A DNA stretch of 64,000 bases from Brachypodium distachyon (GCF_000005505.3 NC_016133.3:29443008-29507007), one strand, 5' to 3'; shown: positions 33,233-45,930, counted from the stretch's first letter. Notes: generated by a model from the letters alone, not told the origin. Numbers and translations: made by a program.

Positions 33233-35480
33233 AAGGATTCAACACATTTAGCATGTGCTGGCCCCTACATCGACTGATGTACAGCCAACATATTTGATAT
33301 TTCACATGTAATAAGATTATCGAGTGTTTGTTAATGTCGACGTACTCAAGCAACTTATTGAAAACAAAAATAATATTTCCGTAGCAAACACATGCCCACA
33401 TCTTGGGTCGGGCTTCACCAAGACTGGCACCAACATGTCATGCCCAGGAGCCAGGACAACGGCTAGACGTCACCTTTGAAAAAAACTTTGATTTCCGGCA
33501 GTTCTTCTCGTCTCTGACGGCCGATCTGGCATCGAGGTACGGTCGGAACACAATGGCATAACGTCTGGCATCTAGGTTTTTTTGTTCTTATTAGATTTGT
33601 GTGTTATGCGATAGCATCTTTATTCTTGATGTGGAGATGACGTTGTCTAAAATATTGATGTACCAGCTCCGTTCTCGTTCTGGTGTAGGCATCACGGCCT
33701 ACCACAAGGAGTCAGTTGTTATCGTGGCTAATCTTTTGGTGTTTTTGATCTCTTTTTTCTTGTAGATTCATCGACGAAGTAGTGGTCTCACGGCTTACCT
33801 TGCAAGGGGTATGTCCCCCGATCATGGTGCGTTCAATGATCTTTGGTCTCCACCGTTTGGGGCGCGACTCATGCAACTTCTCAAAACTTAATCGGAAAAT
33901 CTATTTTCAAGCCGTGTGGCTGCTCTTACGCGCGGACGCGCTGCGCGCCGTCCGTTTCTCATCCGACGGATTCTCACCACCACTGAGCTATCTTCTTTTC
34001 CCCAATCCCCATTCCCCCTGCCGACGGCATCTCTACGCGCAGGCAGCCGCCTCCCCATCCTCGCCTCCTCGCAGCGCGACCACGCCATGCCTGGATCTCC
34101 CCGGCCACCGGGCGGCGGAGTCCCATCCGCGTCTCATCGCTGGGCGACCACGAGGTGTGCGGCAAGCTCATGGTCCCATGCCTAGGTCTACTCGCCCATG
34201 ACGTAGTCCACCAGGGCTCGTACCTGCGCCACCGGAACTCGCACTGCTCTGCAAGTTGCCGACAGCCCTCCCCTGTGCCACCTCTCTCCTCCAACCTGAT
34301 GGACAGCAAGAGGGCTCTAATCCTCGAGAGTAGACGGCGCATCGTCGATACTCGGGGTCACCGCGAGGAGGTTGTCTGTGCTGGCCTCGAGCGTCAGAAG
34401 GACGCGCAAGGCCGGACCTCTCTTGCTGTCACCGCCATGCCCAGATTCTAACGACATGAGTTGTTGTGCCGAGCTATCCTAGACCTTGAGGTCGTGTCTT
34501 GCCTTTTCCTCCTCCGTCTGGGGAGATGAAGAAGTAGCAGGTACACAGGGGTGATGCTAGGGGTGCTCCTCTGCGAGGCTCCATTTTATTTAGTTGAACT
34601 GGCATGTCTCCTTCAGTTGTGTGGTGGTTGCTGATGGCCATCTACAACATGCTCGAGCTATCTAATTTCTGTTCTCATGGCCCAATTCCTACAATGATGT
34701 GCAACCACTACAAGGATCAAGGTCATCTCTGGCGCGCGGCGGAGACCATGTTGGAGTGTTGTGAGCAGTACCTTCTCTGGCTCATGATGTTGTTCAGTGA
34801 GCTTGCTGAAAAACTGAGCTCCATGGTAGTACACAAGCGCTCCAGTAGGATATAGTGCTTTGATTTTGATTGACTCCTGCCGGATGCCTAGTGTACTCCC
34901 TCCACATTCTATAGACAATGCTCGCCACTATCTAGAGCAGCAGCGTCCAAGTACTCGATGGAAATGAAGGTCCATGCCATCCAAAGCGAGGCTTAATCAG
35001 CTGGGATGTGTCGCAGGTGTTGAAGGTAAACGCCAATTTCCTCGCTTCTAACGCTTTGTGCCCTACCATTTGGGATGTCTAATACTCCAATACCTTTTTT
35101 AGTGTAGCATGTTCATACTAATTTTTATATATGTGTGTCAGAGGTTTGTTTAGAAAGGATATGATCATAGATATACAACTTCTTATGCGAAATTTAAAGG
35201 TTTGGTTGTTGTCTATGTAGCGATGATAGACATCCTTAGGTTTGATTGAGCTATAGACCTGAGAGGTCGATATGTTTATCATGGTGCAAAAAAAGCCTTT
35301 TAAGCTTGCACTTGATTCACCCATTTTTGGTTGTGTATTTAGTTAGTTGCCGATTTAGTTATCAAACTACAGATTTGAATGGACCAATTTCCTTTACAAT
35401 TACCATCATATAATGTCCGAGTTACGGTCCTTGTACAACACCGTGTAGTTTCCCATCTGTGGTAAAGAACTACCACTACA
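33233..35480. other. Intergenic repeats downstream of gene A
   Basis: 3' flank of gene A, then about 33480-33860, which is diverged but collinear with about 54850-55160 downstream of gene B (shared words TTACCTTGCAAGGGG / TTGCCTTGCAAGCGG and ATCATGGTGCGTTCAATGATCTT / CTCATGGTGCGTTCAACGATCTT). The GC-richer part at 33900-34460 has open frames without recognisable domains. Confidence 0.5.
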
Positions 35481-35639
35481 TGTCCGTAATATAGTTATCA
35501 TCATGGTGCTGGTGTAGTCACCCTGCTTTTGGGTAGAGTAACCACCTTTTCGGGAGTAACCGTTGTGTCCTAACAAAGTTACCCATTTGTTTGGGTTAGA
35601 GTAACCGCCTTTTATACCTAATGTAGTTACCCACTTGTG

Positions 35640-36330
35640 TAGGTAACAATTACTATCATGACACTCACCTAGTGATCCAATCCTTTAGGTTACAGTTACC
35701 GTCATGATAAGTTATCCAGTCATTTATATTGCAATTATCATCATGACACTCATGTAGTTATCCGGTCATTGAGGTTACAGGTAACATCTTGACACTCAGA
35801 TAGTTATTTAGTCGTTTAGGTTACAGTTACCAACATGACACTCACGTAGTTGTCCAGATGTTTAGGTTACAGTTACCAACATGACACTCACGTAGTTGTC
35901 CAGATGTTTAGGTTACAGTTACCAACATGACACTCATGTAGTTATCCGGTCATTGAAGTTACCTTACCATCTTGACACTCAGATAGTTATCCAGACGTTT
36001 AAGTTGCGGTTACCAACACGACACTCATGTAGTTATCCAGTCATTTAGTTACAGTTACAAACATGACACTATTGTAGTTATCCGGTCATTGAGGTTACAG
36101 TTACCATCTTGACACTTAGATAGTTATCTAGTCGTTTAGGTTACAGTTATCAACATGACACTCATGTAGTTAACTAGTCATTTATAGGTTATAGTTACCA
36201 ACATGACACTCGTGTAGTTATCCGGTTATTGAGGTTATCGTTACCATCTTGATACTCAGATAGTTATCCAGTCGTTTAAGTTACAGTATCAACATGACAC
36301 TCATATAGTTGTCCAGGTGTTTAGGTTAAA
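35640..36330 (+). repeat. 46-bp minisatellite with three-unit higher-order structure
   Basis: About 15 units of ~46 bp built on GACACTCATGTAGTTATCC + GTTTAGGTTACAGTTACCAA. Three unit types alternate: X with CCGGTCATTGAGG then CATCTTG, Y with AGATAGTTATCCAGTCGTTTAGG, and Z with TGTAGTT...TTTAGG then AACATG. X units start near 35746, 35930, 36066 and 36206, about 138 bp apart except for one extra duplicated unit (35835/35881). More diverged copies extend upstream to about 35480. Confidence 0.9.
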
Positions 36331-36745
36331 GTTATCATCAACACGACACTTTTAAAGTTGGAAAAAAAAAATAGCCAACTGGATCTAACTTTCAAAATAA
36401 TCATGAATAGCCCGATAACTCGCTTATTATTGACCAGTAACTTTCAAGCTCTAAAATGGTTTCAAAACACTCCGAGTAAGTATAGTTTTCACATCAATAA
36501 CTAATAGTGAATATGTCTGGTAACTCGCATTGTCCAAGCGTTTAGGTTAAAGTTATCATCAACATGACACTTTTAAAGTTGGAAAAAAAGTAGCTAACTG
36601 GATCTAACTTTCAAAATAATCATGAATAGCCCGATAACTCGCTTATTATTGCCCGGTAACTTTCAAGCTCTAAAAAGGTTTCAAAACACTCCGAGTAAGT
36701 ATAGTTTTCACATCAATAACTAATAGTGAATATGTCTGGTAACTC
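36309..36745 (+). repeat. 221-bp tandem duplication adjoining the minisatellite
   Basis: The block starting TTGTCCAGGTGTTTAGGTTAA (36309) recurs at 36530. It includes CATGAATAGCCCGATAACTC and CAAAACACTCCGAGTAAGTA in both copies with few differences, so the duplication is recent compared with the array. Confidence 0.92.
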
Positions 36746-37374
36746 GCACAATTATGGTTGGTAACACCTGATCTTGAAAAAAAGTCATCGAAACATATCT
36801 AATCGGGATCTTGTTTTGAAGCCCTCGCCGATACGAAGTCAACTACGGAAACGGATTATAAATCAAGTACACGGTTTGATCTAGACAAGATTTTAAATTT
36901 TCTAGAACATTTTAAATGCACGTGTGTTGATGCTGCAGCCCCTTTCTCACTTCTATTTGCATGCACAGATGCAACCAGTGGTTAGTTCCACATGGACATG
37001 GAAAAAAGCAAGAGGGGGGGGGGGTGCCGCACGATTGGGTTTGCGAAATGGGTCGGGGGAATATTGGCGGGAAGCGTACGGTGGCTATGGTAACTGCCAC
37101 ACGGCTGTTATATAGTCCAGTCCAAGATGCGAATGATGAATCTAGTTGTCTTGATTTCGATGAATCTTGATGAAACTTTTAGTTTTATCGAGAATCTTTG
37201 TTACTTTTGTTCTTCTCAATTATATCGATCTAGTGTACTTTCTTTTATGGAACTAGCATGGTGGCCCGCGCGAAATGCGCAGGCTAGACCTGATGATCGT
37301 TGTTATATTTCTTTTTACGTGTGTTGATGACTTTTTCACTTTGTACTCTTTTGATTTTCTGCCATACTCGTATA
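36746..37374. other. Intergenic DNA without gene
   Basis: AT-rich, with an 11-G run near 37014-37024. A short TAGCATGGTGGCCCGCGCGA word near 37254 resembles the ends of grass repeats. No coding sequence recognised. Confidence 0.4.
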
Positions 37375-37601
37375 CTCCCTCTGGTCGGTTTTATAAGGCC
37401 CACACGGGATTTTATAACGGACTTTGGCGAAACATTACTTGATAATACGATGTTATTGCGACACAAAAGAGATATCATTGTATCTGTTTTGGAAAACTCA
37501 ATAAATAGTATAATGTTTATATACCTACATTTTTTGTATAATTATTTGTCAAAGTTTGGCACAAAATTCAATACAGGTCCTATAAATTCGGATGGAGAGA
37601 G
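37375..37601. mobile_element. Stowaway-like MITE (227 bp)
   Basis: Left end CTCCCTCTGGTCGG; right end inverted CTCTCTCCATCCGAA; TA target duplication at 37373-37374 and 37602-37603. The interior is AT-rich without ORF. Confidence 0.75.
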
Positions 37602-37689
37602 TATAATTCACTGATATTGGATTTTTTTTTTCCGATACGTATCTATTCATCATGTTTTTAATTCTAAAATTGAAGACATGGTATTTGTA

Positions 37690-38362
37690 TATCTAAGGGT
37701 TTCCATGGCGTGCCAAAAAGCCAAGTTTGCCACATAGATCCAAAAGCCAAACTGCTTATTCTCCGGTGAAGCCAAATTTGATGCTCAATTTTAGTTTTCC
37801 TGTAGTGCAGATAATGCCAAATCTGCATGTAGATGGGACCCACAAAAGATGAATTAATTACTCATTTCCCTTATCTCTTCTTCTTTCCCAGCCTCACTTT
37901 CCCATCAAATCCTCATACCCCAATTCTGCCAGCGCCCCACTTCACCACCTCCGCTCGCGGCCCTGCACCTCCTCCGCTCCTCCGCCGCGCGCCCTCTGCA
38001 CCACCTCCGCCCCTCCTGTGCACGGCCTGCATCGCCTCCGCTAGTGCCCCTACGCCGCGCTCGCCCAACAGCGCCTCCGCCCCTCCGTGCGCACCCCTGC
38101 ACTGCCTCCCACTGTGTCCAGCGCCACTGTGGAGGCTCTAAGGGATATGGTTCCATACCTAAATTGTGAAATCCCTCATCTGAGCCTCTCATTCCCCAAA
38201 TCCCCTAGGCAGTCATGCCACAGTTGCCACAGTGCTCCCACCCTTGTCTGTCGCTCCGTTGCTGCACTGCTTGGCGTCTCCCGCCACTGCTTCCTACTAT
38301 TAGTTTGGACTCGATGTTTCTTTTTAGAGGTTCAGCTGAACGTAACATCAAAAGAACGATTT
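37690..38362 (+). other. Promoter-like and CT-rich segment, no gene assigned
   Basis: Around 37880-38130 the DNA becomes a CCTCCGC-rich, C-biased run unlike its AT-rich surroundings. It resembles a 5' UTR or first exon of a captured gene fragment. The frames have low-complexity Pro/Ala/Ser composition and no domain, so no CDS is called. Confidence 0.35.
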
Positions 38363-38620
38363 GTAGGACTCGTAGATCTCATATCGGATGGTTGGAAATA
38401 ATTGGGGTGATGTGGATCAACGTGGAGGCTCCCCCGGTACATCTCATATTGCTTGTAGGACTCGTAGATCTCATATCTAACAGCTAGAAATAATTTGGGT
38501 GATGTGGATCAACGTGGAGGCTCCCCCGGTAACCCTCATATTGCTTGTAGGACTCGTAGGTCTCATATCTAACGGCTAAAAATAATTGGGGTGACTCGTG
38601 CAGATTGCGTGGTTAGACTT
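38363..38620 (+). repeat. 92-bp tandem repeat, about 2.7 copies
   Basis: Units start GTAGGACTCGTAGATCTCAT at 38363, 38455 and 38547. The middle of each full unit reads TTGGGGTGATGTGGATCAAC followed by GTGGAGGCTCCCCCGGTA. Single related copies occur at about 39700-39790, 39943-39980 and 40655-40740. Confidence 0.88.
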
Positions 38621-39869
38621 GTATAATGAAATATTTGATTTCTTATATATTTTACTTAACCAAAATATGTATAATTTTTTCATTTGTTTTTCGTGAAGAC
38701 AAATCTTCTGAAATGATAAGATGGATTATTCCGCATCATTAGATTGATTCAATAACACATTATATTGTAGATTAGGTTGTCATTATAATTTTTTTAGCAA
38801 CAGATTTGTATTTTATTAACACTATCTCCAATATAAAAGCATTGACCTTGAATAAGTAACTTATGTGTTTGCTACATTTTACTTTGTGCGATATTATTTT
38901 ATATAATTTTTAAAATTTCTTTTAGACGTCGATCACAGACTTGTATATTTTTAATATTAAATTATTATTTTGGACGGATGATGCGGCAAACATTCCTTGC
39001 CAGCGGGCGCGCGGTGCACAGAGTGAGCAAGGTGGCGTCCGGTGGTGGCTGATGGAGCGTTGTGGCGGCCGTGGATCACGGCAACAGGGACCTAATGGTG
39101 TCTCGACGATGACGGATCACGATAGCAGCGGCTGATGGCGCTGGGGCAGCTGATCACAACGGGCGTGCAAGCTGCAAGGCCGTCGTGCTGCGACGCTTCA
39201 AGCACTTGCATAGGTCGCCTGCGCGAAGACACAGATTAGACCACTAATTACCACCGAACTCTTAGATGCCACATCGTTAAATCGCTAATTACCACCAAAT
39301 GTTAAAAAAATCAGTTAACAATGACAGGACACCAAAAGTGCGTAGACTTTGCAGTAGTATTAATTTTTTTGATCTCGATGAATTACTGCAACGCAACCTT
39401 GTTCACACAAATCCGTAGACATTTTTCATCATGGACGTGGCCTCGATGATTCACTTCCAAAGCTTGGCCTACCTCGTCACCAGCTAAGGCACGAGGCGAA
39501 CGCTCCAGCAGCGAGCGTGGCGGCTCCAACGAAGGCATGCGGCGTGAACTTTATGGAAAATAAACGTGACATGCAAGAGTTCGTTTAGTTTAAAAAAGAT
39601 GCGCCCATCAACTGGTTGCTTCACGTTAGCAAATTTACGTGTCACATATATGTAACGCACGATTTGAAAATAAATTTATGTGTCACGTAGATCTAACGGT
39701 CATGTGTCAACAACCCTCAGATCCAACGATCAGAATAATTGAGGTGATGTGGATCAACGTGAGGCCTTCCTCGGTACCCCTCATATTGTTTTTATTATAT
39801 AACCAGTTCGTAGCCCAAGCGACATATCCATCTCATTAAATCTTAACTGTTAAATATAAGATCTGATGG

Positions 39870-39872
<3 letters not shown>
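38621..39872. other. Intergenic DNA without gene
   Basis: AT-rich with a GC-richer patch at about 38970-39240; no protein-like frame. It ends with a copy of the GGTGATGTGGATCAACGTG repeat. Confidence 0.4.

Positions 39873-39943
<71 letters not shown>
39873..39943. repeat. (AT)~28 (AC)~8 compound microsatellite
   Basis: Uninterrupted AT dinucleotides to about 39928, then AC dinucleotides to 39943, directly followed by a GGTGATGTGGATCAACGTGG repeat copy. Confidence 0.97.
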
Positions 39944-39944
<1 letters not shown>

Positions 39945-41300
39945 GTGATGTGGATCAACGTGGCGTCTTCCTCGGTTCCATAATTTTTTTCTTAATCTAT
40001 CTATTGGGGATTCTTTTTCTTAATCGAACCATCTGATTTATTTGTTTTATATCATACGGCAGAGGGAACCAATGAGAGGTCATGCGATCAGCAATCATGT
40101 GTCCATATTGGACACACATTAATTCGTATTGGACCTTAGTGGATTTTAATATATTTTGATGTTTTATTGGTAGCACACAAATTGGGCCTATTTGGTCTGA
40201 AATCACTTTATTATTTATTGGTAGCCCATCAAATAATGTATCCTCTCATTAAATAAGGGCCATTAGATATCAGATCCAGCTGTTAAACTATCTTGAAAAA
40301 AATAGATATAGATTATGACTAATAGACTTAGTTTATTATTTAATATTTTCATGTCATGTGAAGAAAAACAATGAAAAATAATGTTGAAATGTCATCGCGT
40401 AACAGAGTATGTTACATTTGGCATCATAAAAAACAAATTTAACTTAATTACCACCGATTATAACATAATGGGCCTATTTGGGCCTGAAATTTTCGGTCAA
40501 AAAAATTGGGTCTGAAATCACTTTAATGTTTAGAGATAGCCCATCAGATATACCTCTAATTATCGCTAATTCTACAAACTGGGCCTACTTAGGCCTGAAA
40601 TCACTTTAATGTTTAGAGATAGCCCATCAAACATACCCCTCATTAAATCTGGACCGTTAGATGTAAGATCCAACGGCTAGAATAATTGGGGTGATGTGGA
40701 TCAAGGTGGAGCCTCCCTTTAGTACCCCTCATATTGCTTTTAGTATATAATAAATAAAGCTAGATGTTGCTCTAAAAAAAGAGCCATGACAGTGCAAGCC
40801 CCGGAAATAAAAACGTCTTTTCAAGATTAAGAATGTTACATTCCAATTATTTTGGGAAGTAAATTGTTATAGTATCGGTTTTGTCGAAAAAAAAATTCAA
40901 ATTTCAGGATTTTGGGCGGGGTTCATGGCTAAAAACTAGAGCCCAAGCACAACTCAGCTGTCGGGTTTGAGACCATATTGTTCGCGCTAGGCCGCTCATG
41001 CCCAATTCTACGGTTGCATCTGTATGTCTTCTATTCTAAAAAAAAGTATGTCTTCTATTCTCAAAAAAATATCTGTATGTCTTCTTTTTATTCATATATT
41101 TTTACTTCCCAAAATAATATTGCCTTACTATCTATTATGTTTCATCTGAAGCCCAAGCACAACTCAGTTTCATCTGAAGATAATATTGCATTACTATCAA
41201 TTATGTTTCAAGTACGTTAAATCAATAATAGACGGAGTCTGAATGTGGTGGACGAGGGAAGATTAAAGAGAAACATGATGAGACAGAAATTTTGGAAGAA
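39944..41300. repeat. Dispersed repeat copies (GGTGATGTGG family)
   Basis: A unit with TGGGCCTATTTGG(GC)CTGAA, ATCACTTTAATGTTTAGAGA, TAGCCCATCA, CATTAAATCTGGACCGTTAG and AATTGGGGTGATGTGGATCA occurs in complete or partial form at about 40180-40290, 40470-40570 and 40580-40745. From 41040 the motif CTTCTATTCTAAAAAAAAGTATGT is itself duplicated. No gene. Confidence 0.6.
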
Positions 41301-43050
41301 AGTTACCCATTTAAGACTGCAACGACAAGAGCATCCATAGTAAAGACAAATACGCTTAAGCTGGGACCTATGATTTGCCTCCATATATTTATCACCAAAT
41401 CTTGCAGTGTGTAGAAGTAGACGTTGAATCTAAAATGGCCTCCAACACCAAATAAATAAAAATAAATAAAACAATGATTATTTTAGTTCTTTGAGAATAG
41501 GCCGGGCTCTTTTTTTAGAAAAGAAAAGTACTTTGAGAATGACGAGCAAGGCCCGGTGACCACCTTTCCTCTTGAAGGCTGACGCCGAAGGAAGATGCAC
41601 CCCTAATTAAAAGGCAGTCAAATGATGGTACAATGGCTTAAGACAACGTGTAAACCTCAAAGGTAACTATAGAAACAGTTTCTTTTTTCGAAGACAGTAC
41701 TAGATAACCTAAAAAGGTCGATCTGCTTGGGCCTTGTTGTGTTAATCGAACTTCAAAGCAAGTGTTGGCGTGGCAACAGTAGCAATCAAGTTCAGAGTAC
41801 TGACACTGAGCATACGAGCACCCTCGTGCTAATATACACTCCTAGCTTCTTCTTTTTTTTTGGAAACTCGCTCCTAGCTAGATTGCAATGTGCACACGCA
41901 AGCTAGTGTCACTGGATTGTTTTTTCTTTTTTTAAGGGATTGTTTTTGTTAGTATCTTTGAGGGAAGCTTAAGTGCCATTGTTTATCGCACCCCCGACAC
42001 TCTTCTTCGAGACTTTAGCCGCATGTATGAATCAAATCCATGTATCTACGGGCATATGGCGTGAGATCGGTCCAAGAGGGCCAGTGCGAGGCCTGAATTG
42101 AACCCCGGGGAACCAGCTTTGCAACAAAATGTGCCGCTGACTGACTGAGATAGACGTTTCGAGTTTTGACTCACCATGATCGATCGGATCGATGTGTGAT
42201 GACATGAGCTAGCGTGCGACTATACGGTTGAGACTTGAGCGGCAGCTAATGACGACAAGCACACTGCGGTACGTGCGACGAAAGGAGCTGCATCACGCCG
42301 AATTGCATCGCTCTCTTCGGCAATTATTGTATTGCGTGGGAGTGGGACTGCGCCGCCAACACGAGTTTTGGTCTCTGATCTGACCTCGAGTGTGCGGACG
42401 AAGAACGGAGAATCATCGCAAACTGAGCCCGTTCAAACGAAGCCCCGATCAACACTGAGTTTTCGTTGGAAAAATAAAACAGAAAAATACATCATGGATG
42501 CGAAAGAGGGAGAGGACAAAAAGAAAGACGTCGCAAAGGAAGTCGTAGAAGTGCCACCGTAAATGCCATTGGCCTCGGAGTCACCAACCGCTGTCGTGGC
42601 ATATCTATGTCTTCTCCCCTACTAATCACCTTCTCAATTAATTTCTGTTTTATTGTTAGCAGAAACCTGCCGCAACGGGGAAAAACAGACCGGCAACGGT
42701 GCGATGCCAGCTTGGCTGGCCGCGGGACAAAAACAATAAGTTCCTTTTTGCCAATTGCTAGTTTGCTCGGAATGATCGGAACAGATGCTCAGTCATGGGT
42801 GTGCAGCCCAGTGAGGCTCGTGTAGCCGATAACAAATGTGTTTCACATGAAAATATTGCAGCCATCAAATAAGAACTTCACGTGACATTTCACATGGAAA
42901 TCACAACTGCTGCAGCATGGAGCATTTGAAAGATCCGCAATGACTGTATCTTCAATGGGATTACTCCATCACTTTACAGATGTAGAAGACTATTTAAGAA
43001 AGAACTCAATTTGGTTTTCCATAGAACAAAAAGAAAGAACTACCATGCTT
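41301..43050. other. Intergenic DNA without recognised gene
   Basis: No coding region supported. A 76-codon frame at 42332-42562 has charged, low-complexity sequence and no homology I know. Confidence 0.4.
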
Positions 43051-43160
43051 TTCAAACATGGATTGATAGCTTTAGATAGCTCTCATTTACTTGTAATCTG
43101 TACATATTTTCATTAATAAAATTACAGGTTTCATGATCTAAAGCTTTCCGTAAAAAAAAC
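43051..43160 (+). repeat. LINE/SINE-like 3' end
   Basis: Ends CATTAATAAAATTACAGG then TTTCCGTAAAAAAAA, matching in style the tails at 50083 and 49751. The 5' limit and target duplication were not found. Confidence 0.4.
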
Positions 43161-45523
43161 AAATGTGCTTGACACTTAGCGTGTAGCATGTAATTTGGGG
43201 TGTCCACATTTACTAGGTTTGTTGATGACTGTTTCTTTGCCACCGAGGCGCAAAGCTTTAATGTTTTCTAGAGAAGGAATTTTTTTTGGTTAAGAGACAA
43301 ATTGTCGACGCTCGTGCAAACCGGGGAAGAAAAGTGTACTTAATTAAAGATGCGTTGAAGTGGCTAGATGTGTGATCAGCATCTGATCGAGCTGCGGGGA
43401 CAGGCTGACAGCGAATACCATCTTGGCAAAGGTATTTGAATTCTAGATTCGTTTATGTAGCTTTCGTGTGTGTGTGGTAGTACACAACAGTTCAGCACGG
43501 CTTGGTCCAAAGGTCGACCATGACATTCCAGCCAGCATGCACGCATTCTACTCCAGTAGAAGAGCTAGTGGGAGGGAATCAGGGAAAGCAAGAGCGTGTC
43601 TCCAGACACACACGTGCGATCCGACGAAAAATCTATCGCGCGTTGCAGTATTCGTCGGGTTAAATCAGTGCACTCTTTTGTCAGGTCATGCCAAGTTTCA
43701 AACAAGTTGCGTGTAAAGGCGGCGCTCCATTATTCGTCGCCGGCCCGTGTCTATGAGAGTGAACTACTCCAGTATTACCGACTAGTATATCTGCAAGACC
43801 GCGAACCATGGACATAGACTTCTTGGGACGCCGAATGAGATGGTCCGCAGCTTTGACCCGATGACCGGTCAGCTTAACTACGTGTGCATCACCACTCCGC
43901 GACGGCGTTGACTTGCGGGATCTGGCGCATCCACGTCGAAGGATTTGCCTAGTCTGTTTAATTTAAGGCCATCATCTTTAAACAGTTCTAGGATTCTTCA
44001 TGGCAGGATAAAACGTGGGGATGCTAGTTTACGTCACCCGCGTAGCAACTCTTCCACGGTCAGTTTCACACAGGTCTCTTTTTCATGTCCGGCACAGAAC
44101 TTTATGAGATTTCAAATATTCCGGAGAATTTTCTGATTTCAAAAATTCAGAGAACTTTTTTAATTTGAGCTGTTAATCATTTTAGAGAACATTCAGAAAT
44201 TGAGCTTTCAATATTTTCAAAGAACCATTGGAAGCTTAACTTTCAAAATTTCTTGAGAACATTTGGAGATTGAGCTTTCAATTTTTTCAGAGAACTTTCC
44301 AAATTTAAGAATGAACCTTCGGTGGCAAGTAATTCCGGCCAGAGGGAGTATATGAATTTGACATTTCAAAAGTTCCAAAGACCATTTGGAATTTGAATTT
44401 TCTAAAGCTAGGGATGAACTTCAAGTAAAATTTCAAAAAAAACTTCGAAAAGTAGCGCCCCGAAGCGCTCTCTATGATAATCAGAATCACAAAAACCGAG
44501 GAATCCAAATAAATCAATCAAAATATAGCAAAAGAAGCAAGCTAAACCGTGGACGGCGTGTCACCAGCACGATGGAGTGGCGCCATGTTGCCTCCTGCCT
44601 CTCGTAAGGTGGCGCGCCCTCTAGCCCCACAACACAAGATATTGGTGACACGTCCTCCCAACGTCGTAGCCTCCTGGCAATACGTCTCTCTCTCTCTCTC
44701 TCTCCCCCTCTCTCTCACCGGAAGTTTCTTGAAGGCTAGAAAATCAATATTTTGGTTCTGCTGGGAGAGAGAGAGGGGGGTTGGGCTTGAGGCAGATCTA
44801 CTGCAGGCGGTGCGACTTCAGAAATTTATTTCCTAAAACTTGGCAGGTTGTTTCATGGTGGATCCACGTTGGAGGATTTGCCTAGTCTTTTTTTTAAAGT
44901 TAGTCGTAGATTCTTCAGACACGCGAAATAGAACACGGCAAGTTGTCTCTTATAAAAATAGAACTACCATAGCCATGTTTTTTCTACCTGTATATGTATG
45001 TAGCTCGGCAAGTTTTTTCAAAATATATGTATATTTAAACTCCCAAAGCCTAATCAATCATTATATAATTAGTTATGCTTATTTATTCGCAAAAAAATTG
45101 TTTATTTTCCTGGCAAACAATTTTAGTTTTGTCATCTAAGTGGAGGCAGTCAAAAGGGATCTAAAAGACTGGACTATGCCTAGAGATCTGGCTTCCGACA
45201 TGGCTGCATGAAAATCCGCAATCCATGTGTGCCTCAACATTGATTATTTCTTTGTTTATTTTTATTTTTCACAAATTTCTGTTAGGGTTTCATATATATC
45301 TAGCCTACCCCAACTTGCTTGAGACAAAAGGCTTAGTTGTTGTGTTTATTTTTATTTTTCACAGATTCTACAACGTGGAGATGAGGAGAGATTGGGGCAA
45401 GATTGAAATTGAATGGATGATAAAAGATTAATTGCATGTAAATGAGAAGGGAAGAACAAACATCAATTTATTTATCTAACTTATTTGGTCTGAAAATTTT
45501 GCATATACACATGTTTGTATTTA
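43161..45523. other. Intergenic DNA without recognised gene
   Basis: Contains a (TC)n run near 44688-44715 and a diverged short tandem repeat (44110-44320, separate entry). No coding sequence supported. Confidence 0.4.
44110..44320 (+). repeat. Diverged tandem repeat of about 36 bp
   Basis: AGAGAAC(A/T)TT followed by GAGCTTTCAAT-like sequence recurs near 44149, 44184, 44221, 44255 and 44289. Confidence 0.7.
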
Positions 45524-45625
45524 CTCCCTCCGTTCCTAAATACTTGTCGTGGTTTTAGTACCTAAATACTTGTCGTGGTTTTAATTTGTACTAAAACCAC
45601 GACAAGTATTTAGGAACGGAGGGAG
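45524..45625. mobile_element. Stowaway-like MITE (102 bp) with internal duplication
   Basis: Near-perfect fold-back: CTCCCTCCGTTCCTAAATAC on the left and its complement on the right (45606-45625). A 23-bp part of the left arm (CCTAAATACTTGTCGTGGTT...) is duplicated at 45535 and 45561. TA precedes the element (45522-45523); the right flank is CA, probably TA before mutation. Confidence 0.85.
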
Positions 45626-45828
45626 CAGAAACTAAATGATAAATGAGTATACATACGGTAAACGGTAAACGAAAAAAAAAACACAAGAAGCGGGCGACCA
45701 GGAGGAGCGGGAGCGCTTCCCCGTGCGACTGGATATGTGATCACTTATCAGCATCTTCTGATCGAGCCTCTGTCCAAGTTACTGACAATGACAGCTAATT
45801 GAATACCATCCTAACAAATAGCACTCAC

Positions 45829-45930
45829 TCTCGCTCCGATTCTAAATTGTTGTTGAAATATTACATATATCTAAATATCTTTTAAAAATATATACGTTCA
45901 TATTTAGACAAAATTGGATTAGTATTTCTA
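45829..45930. mobile_element. Truncated Stowaway-like MITE
   Basis: Left end CACTCTCGCTCCGATTCTAA with a following body (AAATATTACATATATCTAAA) similar to the 28081-28197 element; the right end is missing. Confidence 0.4.

Noticed and set aside
33900..34460. GC-richer stretch with a 139-codon frame downstream of NPF A
   Set aside because: No recognisable domain, splice structure or start context; probably part of a repeat or a decayed gene fragment, too weak to call.
45524..45625. Near-perfect hairpin considered as a microRNA precursor
   Set aside because: Ends and TA flank identify it as a Stowaway MITE; without small-RNA data no miRNA claim is made.
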